Shown here piece by piece: positions 27,902 through 37,777 of a stretch of 64,000 nucleotides of DNA. Position 1 is the stretch's first letter, and each line of letters opens with the position of its first letter. The notes under the pieces were generated by a model. It ran no database searches. It was not told the origin of the DNA and was given only the letters and a program-made list of their open reading frames with translations. A program made the translations under genes and the position numbers. Source of the stretch: Hydrogenophilales bacterium (GTDB lineage Bacteria; Pseudomonadota; Gammaproteobacteria; Burkholderiales; Thiobacillaceae); NCBI GenBank assembly GCA_016703155.1, contig JADJCP010000007.1, positions 62,001-126,000 on the forward strand. Direction: 5' to 3'.

Positions 27902-28199
27902 CTGAGGCACTGGGCGCTTGGGAAATCCTGGGCGATGAACTTAGCCGCGGCTTTGAAGTCTGATTGCGTCAAGGCTTGCGCCCCCGACAGGCGGAGAAGC
28001 CACTCGGAGAAACGCCTATGGGCAATTCGTCATTCCGGTGCAAGGCGGGGTCCAGACACCTCGGGAATCGGCGGAAAACCGTGAGCCGGGAGTCCCGGCG
28101 GGCCGGTTATGCCGAGCATGCCGGCGGGGCTGACCATCTCCTGCCTGCCAGGGGGCGTCGCCCAGGAGTTTCGAGTATTTACACTGATGAGGATGTTTT
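27902..28199 (+). other. GC-rich gene-free leader with several hairpins
   Basis: This 298-bp stretch between the terminator and ppiC has no convincing gene; the open frame at 27964-28203 has no RBS and a composition unlike a protein. It does contain inverted repeats: GCCGGGA/TCCCGGC (28085-28099, 1-nt centre), a GCCG/CGGC-rich region at 28110-28130, and GGGCG/CGCCC near 28150-28162. It resembles a structured 5' leader, but it does not match any riboswitch consensus I know. Confidence 0.4.
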
Positions 28200-29134
28200 A
28201 TGAAGAAGAATTGGCTGGTTTGCGGAATGCTGACCCTGTGTCTAAGTGGCGTGGCGCGGGCGGAAACGTCGGACATGAAGGCGGCGAGCGCGGCGCCAAC
28301 GGATACCCGCGTACTGCTGGAATGGGATGATATGAAAGTGACCGAGCTGGATTTCGAATCCGATGTTCGACGCATCCCGGAGGTCAACCGCTATGAGTTC
28401 CGGCAGAGCGGGAAACGCATCAATGACCTGCTGCAAAGCCTGATGATGAATCGCTCCCTGGCCGCGCTGGCGCGCAAGGCCGGCATAGACCAGGATCCGC
28501 TGGTGCAGCGCGAAATCGAGATCGCCAAGGAACGTCTGCTGGCGTCGAAATATATTCTGGCCTACCAGGCGAAGCTGGTTATGCCCGACTTCGACGGATT
28601 GGCCCGGGAATACTACCAGGTACATCAAACCGAATTCCAGTTGCCCGAATCGGTGCGCGCCAGCCATATCCTGATCGATGTCAAGAAGCGCAGCGACGAG
28701 GAGGCCAAGCGCCTGGCACAGGAAGTCAAGGCCAAGCTGGCCGCCGGCGCCGATTTCGCGCAGATGGTCAAGGAGTACTCCGATGACCCGACGGCCAAGG
28801 GCAATGGCGGTTCGCTGGGTTCGTTCGGCAAGGTCGCATGGTCAAGGAGTTCGAAACGGCGGCCTTCGCCATGACGACGCCGGGACAATTCAGCGATGTC
28901 ATCCGTACCCAGTTCGGCTACCACATCATCCGTTACGAAGGTCGTAGCCCCGCCGGCATAAGGCCGTATGACGAGGTGAAGGCCGGGTTGTATGAAAAAT
29001 TCAGAAAAAAAGCGCTGTCTGACCGGACGACGGAACTCATGGCGCAGGTACGACAAAACCCGACACTGAAACGCGACGAAAAGGCCATCGAGGCACTGCG
29101 TACAGCCCCCGTCATGACGCCCGCGGCGAAGTGA
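28200..29134 (+). pseudogene. Parvulin-type (PpiC) periplasmic peptidyl-prolyl isomerase, frameshifted
   Basis: An exported foldase. It has a signal peptide (about 1-21, ending ARA|E), an N-terminal SurA-like helical region (about 35-145), then the PpiC domain (RASHILIDVKKRSDEEAKRLAQEV, FAQMVKEYSDDPTAKGNGGSLGSFGKG). The reading frame breaks at 28832-28833: one missing G in AAGG(G)TCGC shifts to the frame MVKEFETAAFAMTTPGQFSDVIRTQFGYHIIRYEG, which is the rest of the parvulin fold. Repair gives 311 residues. The domain is complete once repaired, so an assembly error is likely. GAGG (28188-28192) precedes ATG 28200. The SEC-C/TPR gene starts 44 bp downstream, so these two may be co-transcribed. 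Confidence 0.88.
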
Positions 29135-29178
29135 TCGCTCACCCACTGTAGTCCGCTTCGTGGCTGAGCTGTCGCGCC

Positions 29179-31425
29179 ATGGCTGAGATGTCCCGGAATG
29201 CCCCCTGCCCATGCGGCAGCGGCCTGAAGTATAAACATTGTCACGGGCGGGGCGCCGAGGCACCCGGAGAACCGGGCCGGCCGTCTGCCGACCTGGATTT
29301 TTCCGGCGCGCTGAGGCTGCACCAGTCCGGCCTGATCAGCCAGGCGGTCCGGCAGTACCAGGCCATACTGGCGCAGACCCCCGACCATCCCGGTGCCTTG
29401 CATTACCTGGGTGTGGCGCTGTATCAGCAGGGCCGGTGTGCCGAGGCAGAGCCGCTGATACGCGAGGCACTCCGGCTGAACCCGGCCGAGGCGATGGCGG
29501 CGAATAATCTCGGCCTAGTGCTCGGCGAACTGGGCCAGGTCGAGGAGGCGCTGCATTGGTATACGCAGGCTCTAGTCCATGAACCGGGCAATGTCCAGGC
29601 CTACAGTAACCGCGGCCTGATTTATGCCGCCCTCCGGGAGTATGACAAGGCGCTGGCCGATTTCGACCAGGCGCTGGCGTTGCAGCCCCGGTTCGACATC
29701 GCGCTGGTCAATCGCGGCAAGGTGCTGCTGGAATCCGGCCGCGAAGATGAGGGTGTCGCTGCCCTGGAAGCCGCGCTGGCGCTCAACCCGAATCGCCCGG
29801 AAGTCCACATTAATCTCGGCAACGCCTGGCTGAGCCGGTTGCGCTATGACGCGGCCGCGGATTGCTTCGAGCGGGCACTGCGCATCAATCCTGAAATATT
29901 CGATGCCAATGCCGGCTATGCCGTGGCATTGAGCCATTTGAACCGGCTTGAGGAGGCCTTGCATTTTGCCGTCCATGCCTTGGATCTGCGACCTCTGGAC
30001 GTGAATACGCATGTGGCGGCAATTTCGATCATGCAGCTCCAGGGAGATTACGATCAGGCACTGGCTGCCGGAGAAAAAGCCCTGGGGTTGATCGACGCGG
30101 ACGCGCGCTTGTTCGCGGTACATGCCCGAACCCTGCTCGAACTCAACAAGCTGGTGGAGGCGCAATCCTTTGCGCAGCGAGCTTACGACCTGGATCCGAA
30201 CGCGCTGTTCGCGGCCAATGTCATGACTCAGGCCTATATCAAGCAGACCAACCTGGATGCCGCGGCTGCCTGGCTGGATATTGCCATCGCCCTCGACCCG
30301 GAGGCGCCATCGGTGCATTTGTCCCGGGGGAAACTGGCACGCGAGAAGATGCAGATCCAGGAAGCGATGAGCCATTTCGAACGTGGCTTGAAGATCGCTC
30401 CCGACGACCCTGCCCTGATATTCGCCAAGTCCGAGCTCCATCTGATCGCGGGCCAGCTGGAGACGGGATGGTCGCTATATGAGAGCCGGCGCGTACGCAA
30501 GAAACCGCCGCCCTTCGTCACGCAACCGGAATGGCAAGGCGAAACGATCCAGGGCAGCCTATTGGTCTGGTCGGAACAAGGTCTGGGTGACCAGATCATG
30601 TTTGCCACGCTGGTGCCGGAATTATCAGCGTATGCGGACAGGATCGGCGTGACCGCGGCGGAACGGCTGTTGCCGCTATTTCGGCGCTCCTTTCCCGGCA
30701 TCGAGTTCATGCCCCACAAAGCGGGTACGGTGACGTCGGGCTACGCGTCCCAGATAGCCATTGCCAGTCTGCCAAGGCTGTTAAGAAGGGACATGGGCGC
30801 CTTTGCCCAGGCTCGGCACCGTGACATCCAGGCGGATACGCAGCAAGTAACCGCCCTGCGCCGCCATTTTTCCCCGAACGGAAATCTGGTGTGCGGCCTA
30901 TCGTGGGGCAGCGTCGGTGCGCTTACCGGACTGAAGCGCACCTTGACTCTGGAGATGCTCCTGCCGCTATTGGCCATGCCGGGCGTCGATTTCGTCGATC
31001 TGCAATACCTGGATTCCTCGCAAGAACGCAAGTCTCTGGCCGCAACGCATGGTTTGGTGGTCAGGAAGGTCGAGGAAATCGACAACCGCCAGGATCTGGA
31101 TGGCCTGGCGGCGCTGATGAGCACCTGCGATCTGGTGATTTCGATAGATAACACCAACGCCCATCTGGCGGCGGCCTTGGGCCGGCCAACCTGGATACTG
31201 CTCCCCTATTCGAGCGACTGGCGCTGGTTCATGGGTCGAGACGACAGTCCGTGGTATCCCTCAGTACGCTTGTTCAGGCAGTCCACCCCGGGTGACTGGG
31301 GTGGGGTCGTCGAGGCTGTTACTAGTGAAATGGCGGCACTGCTGCGCGAGAAAACGCACCGAGCTTCCGTCAAGGGCCGCTTTGCCGGCTTGATCGGTGT
31401 GGTGTCCGCCAGGCTGCGAAATTAG
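29179..31425 (+). CDS. SEC-C motif / TPR / GT9-like glycosyltransferase-domain protein
   Basis: A 748-residue multidomain protein. Residues about 5-22 are a SEC-C zinc motif (RNAPCPCGSGLKYKHCHG), the same element that ends SecA and binds zinc and SecB. Then come about ten TPR units (about 40-420; for example ALHYLGVALYQQGRCAEAEPLIREALRLNP). The C-terminal third (about 440-740) is GT9-like: VWSEQGLGDQIMFATLVPEL, VCGLSWGS, and DLVISIDNTNAHLAAALGRPTWILLPYSSDWRW. ATG 29188 is an alternative start. It has no signal or membrane segment, so it acts in the cytoplasm. The glycosyl acceptor is unknown; TPRs suggest a protein partner. Confidence 0.85.
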   Translation: MAEMSRNAPCPCGSGLKYKHCHGRGAEAPGEPGRPSADLDFSGALRLHQSGLISQAVRQYQAILAQTPDHPGALHYLGVALYQQGRCAEAEPLIREALRLNPAEAMAANNLGLVLGELGQVEEALHWYTQALVHEPGNVQAYSNRGLIYAALREYDKALADFDQALALQPRFDIALVNRGKVLLESGREDEGVAALEAALALNPNRPEVHINLGNAWLSRLRYDAAADCFERALRINPEIFDANAGYAVALSHLNRLEEALHFAVHALDLRPLDVNTHVAAISIMQLQGDYDQALAAGEKALGLIDADARLFAVHARTLLELNKLVEAQSFAQRAYDLDPNALFAANVMTQAYIKQTNLDAAAAWLDIAIALDPEAPSVHLSRGKLAREKMQIQEAMSHFERGLKIAPDDPALIFAKSELHLIAGQLETGWSLYESRRVRKKPPPFVTQPEWQGETIQGSLLVWSEQGLGDQIMFATLVPELSAYADRIGVTAAERLLPLFRRSFPGIEFMPHKAGTVTSGYASQIAIASLPRLLRRDMGAFAQARHRDIQADTQQVTALRRHFSPNGNLVCGLSWGSVGALTGLKRTLTLEMLLPLLAMPGVDFVDLQYLDSSQERKSLAATHGLVVRKVEEIDNRQDLDGLAALMSTCDLVISIDNTNAHLAAALGRPTWILLPYSSDWRWFMGRDDSPWYPSVRLFRQSTPGDWGGVVEAVTSEMAALLREKTHRASVKGRFAGLIGVVSARLRN

Positions 31426-31481
31426 GCTGATCTTGGTATCGTTCCACTTTTTTTCCAGGCATCGATAATGACTGCACCGCG

Positions 31482-32825
31482 ATGAGCCGCCCCGAGCCGC
31501 TCGCTATCCGGACGCATGCCCTGAGCAAGTGTTACCAGTCTTATAGTCATCCGTCGCACCGGCTGCTGCAGTCGCTGCTGCCGCGCCTGCGCGCACGCCT
31601 GGGCAAGGCGCCGCGCAACTATTTCACCGAGCATTGGGCGCTGCGCGATGTCTCCCTGACGATCGAACGCGGGCAGTCGGTGGGTATCGTCGGGCGCAAC
31701 GGCGCCGGCAAGTCGACCTTTCTACAGCTTGTGAGCGGCGTACTGGCGCCGACCGCCGGTCAGGTCGAGGTGTCGGGCCGGGTCGCTGCCTTGCTGGAGC
31801 TGGGTTCAGGATTCAATCCGGAGTTTACCGGCAGGCAGAATATCCATTTCAACGCCGCCATACTCGGGATGTCGAGTCGTCAGATCCAGGAAAAATTCGA
31901 CGAGATCGTCGAATTCGCGGATATCGGCGACTACCTGGACATGCCGGTCAATACGTATTCGACCGGCATGTTCATGCGTCTGGCGTTTTCGGTCTCGTAT
32001 TGCGTCGAGCCGGAGATATTGATCGTCGATGAGGCCCTGGCCGTCGGTGATGCAAAATTTCAGGCGAAGTGCTATCGAAAAATCGACGATCTGATCAAGC
32101 GCGGCTCGACCGTGCTGCTGGTAACGCATTCCACCGAACAAGTCGTGCGCCATTGCAACCGGGCGATCTGGATCGATGCCGGGCAGGTTCGCCAGGATGG
32201 CGATCCCAAGGAGGTCACCAACGCCTACCTGGTGGATTTGTTCGGCTATTCCGAGGACAGCCGGACGAGCAACGCACCGGCCCTGCCTGTGAAGACCAGC
32301 GGTGCGAGGGGGGGCGCGACGTCCGGTGGCTATGAGTCGCGTACCGGTTATAACCGGGATGAGTTCCGCTATGGTACGGGCGATGCGACGATCACGGATT
32401 TTGAACTGCTCAGCCTGCCTTCGGGTTCGTCGGAAACGGTCGTGCTGGCCTCCGATCAGCTCAAGCTGACGGCGCGGGTGCGCTTCAGGCGTGCCTGCGA
32501 CCAGGCGATCTTCGGGATTCAGCTACGCACGCCGGACGGGGTGCTGCTGTTTGCCGACAATACACGCGATCAGGGTGGCGGCGCGCGGTATTACGCGGTC
32601 GAGGCCGGCCAGGTCGCCGAGGTGGATTATCACTTCGCGCTGCCGCTGGCCTCGGGCGACTATTTCCTGACGCTGGGCGTATCCGAGGATGTGGCCGGAA
32701 AGAATGTGCCTCTGGACCGACGTTTCGATTCGATACAGATCCATGTGACGAATGGGCGCATTGTTCATGGGATAATGGACATCCCACTCGAAATTAATGT
32801 CAGTACGAGGTCCGTCGGTACATGA
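31482..32825 (+). CDS. Long Wzt-type ABC ATPase with C-terminal carbohydrate-binding domain
   Basis: A 447-residue ATPase for export of a polysaccharide. The N-terminal half has Walker A GRNGAGKST, the polysaccharide-family region RVAALLELGSGFNPEFTGRQNI, signature YSTGMFMRLAFSV, and Walker B ILIVDEALAVGD. Residues about 300-447 form a Wzt-C-like beta-sandwich (ITDFELLSLPSG, LKLTARVRF, VDYHFALPLASGDYFLTLGV), the part that in O-antigen exporters binds the capped glycan end. No permease lies beside it; the nearest Wzm is at 58806-59615. Its stop overlaps the start of the beta-propeller gene by ATGA, so the two products are likely made together. Confidence 0.92.
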   Translation: MSRPEPLAIRTHALSKCYQSYSHPSHRLLQSLLPRLRARLGKAPRNYFTEHWALRDVSLTIERGQSVGIVGRNGAGKSTFLQLVSGVLAPTAGQVEVSGRVAALLELGSGFNPEFTGRQNIHFNAAILGMSSRQIQEKFDEIVEFADIGDYLDMPVNTYSTGMFMRLAFSVSYCVEPEILIVDEALAVGDAKFQAKCYRKIDDLIKRGSTVLLVTHSTEQVVRHCNRAIWIDAGQVRQDGDPKEVTNAYLVDLFGYSEDSRTSNAPALPVKTSGARGGATSGGYESRTGYNRDEFRYGTGDATITDFELLSLPSGSSETVVLASDQLKLTARVRFRRACDQAIFGIQLRTPDGVLLFADNTRDQGGGARYYAVEAGQVAEVDYHFALPLASGDYFLTLGVSEDVAGKNVPLDRRFDSIQIHVTNGRIVHGIMDIPLEINVSTRSVGT

Positions 32826-33675
32826 CCGCGTTGTTCAACGCTTTGTTGGTTTCCTGCCCGAACGGGGGGGGCTTGTTTGCCGTGCATCACGGCCAGGCAA
32901 GACAGCTCGACGGTCGTCCCACGACGGGTTTGTCGATGCACCACGGTCGGCTCGTGAGGGCGATTCAGGCCGGCTGGATGGTCAGTTACGGCGAGTCTGA
33001 CCCGGTCTATTTGAATGGGCCGCTCTGGGTCTCGATGATGTGCATGACGTACTGGATACCGGGCGGCGCATCTATGTTGTGTCTACCGGCACGAACGAGA
33101 TCGTCGAGTTCGACGCCGACTTCGCGGAACTCTCGCGGAGGCGGTATAGCGAGGCCCCGGATTCATGGCACCTCAACTGTCTCGGGGTCGATCGGGAGGG
33201 CCGGGTGTTTTTTTCGGCGTTCGGTGAGTTCGAGGCGACCCGTGGGTACAAGAAATCCGCCGTGGGCGCCGGATTTATCCGGTCGTGCGACGACAATGAA
33301 AATCTGGTCACGGGTTTGTCCCAACCGCACAATGTGCTGTTCCACGAGTCGGGTCTGTATGTCGCCGATTCAGGTAGCAAGAGGGTCTGTCGTGCTGACG
33401 GCGGGGCCATTCGGATACAGCATGAAGTCGATGGTTATCCCAGGGGACTGGCCCTGGTCGACGATGTGCTGTATGTCGGGCTGAGTCGTTCGCGCAATGT
33501 CGAATTGGGCCAGTCGGATATCCGTTCGGCCACGGTCCTGGCATTGCGCAAGGATACATTGGACGAGATCGGCAGGCTGTCTTTGCCCGCCGACGAAATT
33601 TATGACATCAGATACGTTGTCCATGAGGGCCGGTTCGCGGGCCTTTGTCGGGACGTGTCCGCACATGGGGTGTAA
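32822..33675 (+). pseudogene. Beta-propeller protein (TIGR03032/DUF4915-like), frameshifted
   Basis: A soluble six-bladed-propeller-like protein with repeats such as LDTGRRIYVVSTGTNEIVEFD, WHLNCLGVDREGRVFFSAFG, LSQPHNVLFHESGLYVADSGSKRV and GYPRGLALVDDVLYVGLSRSR. Relatives sit in glycan loci, but their activity is not established. The frame breaks in the T run at 33010-33012: one extra T gives VYFEWAALGLDDVHDVLDTG and a 284-residue protein. As sequenced, the N-terminal fragment ends at 33484 and the rest reads from 33040. The start ATG overlaps the stop of the Wzt-type ATPase, and the TPR-GT41 gene follows at 5 bp. Confidence 0.8.
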
Positions 33676-33680
33676 GTCGC

Positions 33681-35937
33681 ATGCAGAAGAATGCCAATAT
33701 CAGTTTGATGGCTCAGGCCGAGGCGGCCATCCGGTCGGCGGATAACGAAAAAGCCAAGAAGTTGTTGCACCAGGTGCTGACGCTGAACCCGGCCAATATC
33801 GAAGCGGATTTCCAGTTGGCCGTCTGCTATGCGCCAGGAGCAGGCGTGGAGCGTGGCCGCGGACTGGTTCGCGCATACCCTGGGCACTGATCCGGATCAC
33901 CTGTTGGCCATGTATAACTATGGTGTCATGCAGGATTTCATGAATCGCAAGGATGAGGCGGAAAAGGCCTATCTGAGCGTGTTGGCGATGGATGGCAACT
34001 TCCTGCTTGCCCTGGAGAGCCTGGCCAGTCTGTATTTCCAGCAAGGCCGGCCGCAAAAGGCTTTGCAGCTCGTCAAGCGGGCTTTGCAACAGGCCCCTGA
34101 TGCTGAAAAGCCGAATCTGATTCTAGCTAGGCTGTTGCATCGTGCCGGCAATCTGGCCGAAGCCGAGGCCTGTTATGACCAGGTGTTGCGGGCCAACCCG
34201 AATAACCAGACGGCGCTGCTGTTCAAGGGCAATCTGACCTCTTTGCGCGGCAGCACCGGCGAGTCGATAGGACTCTATCAGCGCTTGCTCGAACTGAGTC
34301 CGGGTAATCTGGAGGCCCACTACAACCTTGGGCGCGCCTTGCACACTGTCGGCCGTGAAGATCAGGCTCTAGAACACTACCGCGTGGCGCTCGATCACTA
34401 TTGTCGGGCACCCCTTGAAGAATTGTCGCCAGCCGATAGAGAAATCAGCGAGCACAGTATTGGCTGCGCCACCATCCGCTTCAACTATGGCGTCGTCCTG
34501 AAGCGGCTGAAACATATCCAGGCGTGGCTGGATAACTATCGCGAGCTGGAAAAGATCAACCCCGATGCCCTGGCCGTCAGGCAGATGGGCTTGAGCGTGG
34601 CGCGCCAGAATGGCGACTACCCACGCGAAAGCGAGCTGCTCGGGGCGCTGGTGAGCCATAAGTACCGGAGCCCGGATCTGGAGTATCTGGATCTGCTCCT
34701 GAGCAACATGCTGTATTACGACGTGAAGCAGGAAGACGAGTTACGTTTATATCGTGCGTTCGATCGACTGATGACTCGGCGCGTCGGATTGAATCCTCTT
34801 GGGCGGCCAACGCGCGCTGGGGATGGGCAGCCGCAGCGTATCCGTGTCGGTTATGTGTCGGCCGACCTGAGGCGCCATGTGATGGGCAGGATGATGCTGG
34901 AAATCTTGCCGCGCCATGACCGCACACGCTTCGAGACCTATGCGTACTCATTGAATCCGCACGAGGATGAGGTCACCCAGGCGTTGTCCGGAGCCTGCGA
35001 TAAATTCGTTCGACTGGGTGGATTGAGTGCGCGTGCCGCGGCGGAACGCATTGCCGAAGACGGTCTGGATATCCTCGTCGACCTGCAAACGCATACGCGT
35101 ATGGCCAAGGCGGAGATACTGGCCTACAAGCCGGCACGCATCCAGATTACGCACATTGCCAGTTGTGGTGCGCTGGGATTGTCGGCGGTGGATTACAAGC
35201 TGACGGATGCCTATGCGGATACCGAGGACAATCAGCAATACCTGATCGAGAAGCTGCTGCGCATGGACGGCTGCGTCTACCCGTATCCAAAAATGACGTA
35301 CCCACAGGGTAAGGGCTATGGGCGCGAGGAATTCGGGGTGCCTGCGGAGGCGATATTGATCGGCGCCTTTGTTTCGACCAACAAGTTGAGTCCGAGGTGC
35401 ATGGCGCTCTGGAAGCGCGTGCTTGATGCCCTGCCTGAAGCCCGACTTGTTTTTTCTCCCTTGTCGGATGTGGAGCAGGCCAGCTACATCAAGATCGCAG
35501 CGGCTGCGGGGATTCCCGAGAGCCGGTTCATGTTCGTGCCGCAACGCGGCGGTGAGGTCGAGAATATGCAGCGCTATTCGATCATCGACTTTGTGCTTGA
35601 CACGCTTCCTTACGGTTCGGTGAATGGGGCTTTCGAGCCCTTATCCATGGGCATTCCCATTGTCACCCTGCTGGGCAAGCGGCATGGCGAACGCACGGTC
35701 TACAGTATTCTGACGAATCTGGGGGTGGATGCCACCGTCGCCCGGAGCGAGGACGAATTCGTGGAGATCGCCGGTAAACTCGCTTACGACACGGCATTCC
35801 GCGCGGCAGTGCGTGCGCGCATCGAAGCGGGTATTGCGCACTCGGCCCTGGTCGATATGGATGCCCATGTCAGAAGTCTTGAAGCGGCCTATTTGAAGGC
35901 GCTGGGCTCCGGCACCAGTGACGCCAGGCACGCCTGA
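33681..35937 (+). CDS. TPR-GT41 (O-GlcNAc-transferase-like) glycosyltransferase, N-terminal frameshift
   Basis: A TPR protein with a GT41 catalytic half, about 751 residues after repair. TPRs fill about residues 1-330 (LLHQVLTLNPANIEADFQLAVCY, ALLFKGNLTSLRGSTGESIGLYQRLLEL). The SPINDLY/OGT-type half has IRVGYVSADLRRHVMGRMM, ILVDLQTHTRMAKAEILAYKPARIQITHI, FGVPAEAILIGAFVSTNKLSP and DTLPYGSVNGAFEPLSMGIPIVTLLG. GT41 enzymes move a sugar from UDP-sugar to Ser/Thr (or Asn) of proteins in the cytoplasm. Near 33831 the frame shifts (one base extra or two missing); the fragment from 33829 holds everything but the first 50 residues. The 3' end overlaps the opposite gene by 68 bp. Confidence 0.88.
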
Positions 35938-37774
35938 GGGCTTCTTCCGCGGAGCGTGTCACCACGGCGGCGTCCGTCAGGGGCGAATGCAATAACCGGT
36001 CCCTGGACTCCTGGCGCAAGCGTGCCAGCGCAGGCAGGTCGGAAGCGAGCTCGACCGCCTTTGCAACGTACTGGTCCGGATCATGGGCGATGAAAGATTC
36101 GAGTCCAAGATGCGCAAGGATCATGGCGCCCTGGCGTTGCAGTGGCGTGTCGCCGCACTGGGTGATGAACGGTAGCCCCATCCAGACGCCCAGCAGGCTT
36201 GTCAGCCCGCCAGTGAATGGATAGGTGTCAAGCGCGATATCCACTGAATGATGCAGTTCAAGAAACTCCGGTAGCGACTTGCGCTCGACCAGGATAAGGC
36301 GTTCTTCAGGGATGCCCTGTCGGCCGAACCGGTCTAGGATCTGGCGAATCTGATCCGGGGTATTCATGTCGCCGATCATTAGCCTGGCGTCCGGGAGCCG
36401 GTTGAGGATGGCGCTCCATGCGGTTATGGCGTGCGGGTTGATTTTATATCGATTGCCGAATGCCGCGAATGTGACGAAGCCATTATGCAAGGCCGGCAAT
36501 TCCCGAACCGGAGTGTCGTTCACGGGCGGCTCGAAACAAAAATGCGCGGCCAGATGGAGCGTATTGGCGTGCCCCGCTTGCCGACTTGGGCTGTCCGGGT
36601 CCAAAAAAGCGTCTGAAAATTTATAATCGATGTTTTCCAGCCCGGTGTGGCCCGGATAGCCGAACCAGGATATGGATACTGGCGCCGGTTTCATGGCCAG
36701 CACACGCAACCGGTTGCTGGCAAAATGACCGACAAGGTCGATCAAAATATCGATCTTGTCCTTGACGATAGTCGCCGCCAATTCGATATCGCTTGAGTCG
36801 TGGCACGGCTGCCAGCACGTGGTCTGATCGGCGATGCTTTGGGTCGTCCGGTCGGATAAGGCATGGTTGTAATAGCCGTATATTTCAAACTGCCGACGAT
36901 CGTGATGCTTGAATATCGGCAGGACGAACCGGCTGAGCGATGAGTGTTCCAATAAATCGGGCAAGAGATAGCCGATACGCAGTACTCGTTCGGGGTCCGG
37001 TTGATTGGCGTGCCGGCCATGACCTGGCGCTACGTGACGCATGACGGCACGGTTGCAGCGTCGCAGGCGCTCCGAGAAATCCTCCGCGATGACGCTGTCG
37101 GAATAGCCCAGGGCATTGATCGATAATGAATGCGCGTCGATGTGATCGTCGTTGATCGCGAGTGCCCCTATCCAGGGCTTCGATTGCTTCCGGAACACGT
37201 CCCGATTTCAAAAATGCGCCGCCGAGAAGGTAGAGGGCATCGGCGGAAAGGGCGCTAGTTCGGTGGCCAGGATAAGGTGTTCCAGGGCCTTTTCGGGCGA
37301 GGTCGATTGGGCCAGCAGATTGCCATAGGCCAGGCGTGCCTCAGCGGATTTCGGTTCGAGTTCGATCCATTTGCGGCAATAGGTGTTGGCCTCCTGGATA
37401 TTCTTGTCCATCAGCAGGCAGGTGATGATGTTGCGTATCGACAGCAAATGGTTGGCATCACTCGCCAAGGCGTGTTTGTAGCAAGCGATGGCCTGATCAT
37501 GACGGCGTATGGCCTGGTAAATACAGCCAAGATTGTTGTGATAGGCGGCATTGTTCGGGTTCTGAGCGATGGCTGTCTTGCAATGAGCGATGGCGTTCGA
37601 GACCTGGCCGCGATTGAAGCAGGCGATACCCAGTAAGTTATGGGCATCCGCGCATTGCGGATAGTCGATCAGCAGTGTGTGCAGTCGCTGTTGCGCTTCC
37701 GCAAGCGCAGACGCGTTGACGAGGGCCTGGATGTGCTGCAACTGCCGTTGCAAAAATGCCGGCTCGTTCGCCAT
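35870..37774 (-). pseudogene. TPR-GT41 glycosyltransferase with two frameshifts
   Basis: A second OGT-like protein, 634 residues when repaired. The N-terminal TPR region (37774 to about 37250; AHNLLGIACFNRGQVSNAIAHCKTAIAQNP) ends in a frameshift at 37247-37252 (one base missing in a homopolymer). A short segment then reads DALYLLGGAFLKSGRVPEAIEALD in the next frame, until one extra G at 37165-37168 leads into ALAINDDHIDAHS and the GT41 half (LRIGYLLPDLLEHSSLSRF, ILIDLVGHFASNRL, PVSISWFGYPGHTGLENIDY, IALDTYPFTGGLTSLLGVWMGLPFITQCG). Last gene of the minus-strand run that starts at 43802. Confidence 0.87.
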
Positions 37775-37777
37775 TTC

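Noticed and set aside
27902..28199. Cobalamin or cyclic-di-GMP riboswitch upstream of ppiC
   Set aside because: GC-rich hairpins are present, but the conserved core blocks of these riboswitch classes are missing.
27964..28203. 79-codon plus-strand frame before ppiC
   Set aside because: No RBS, Arg/Gly-rich translation without any motif; the stretch looks like structured leader DNA.
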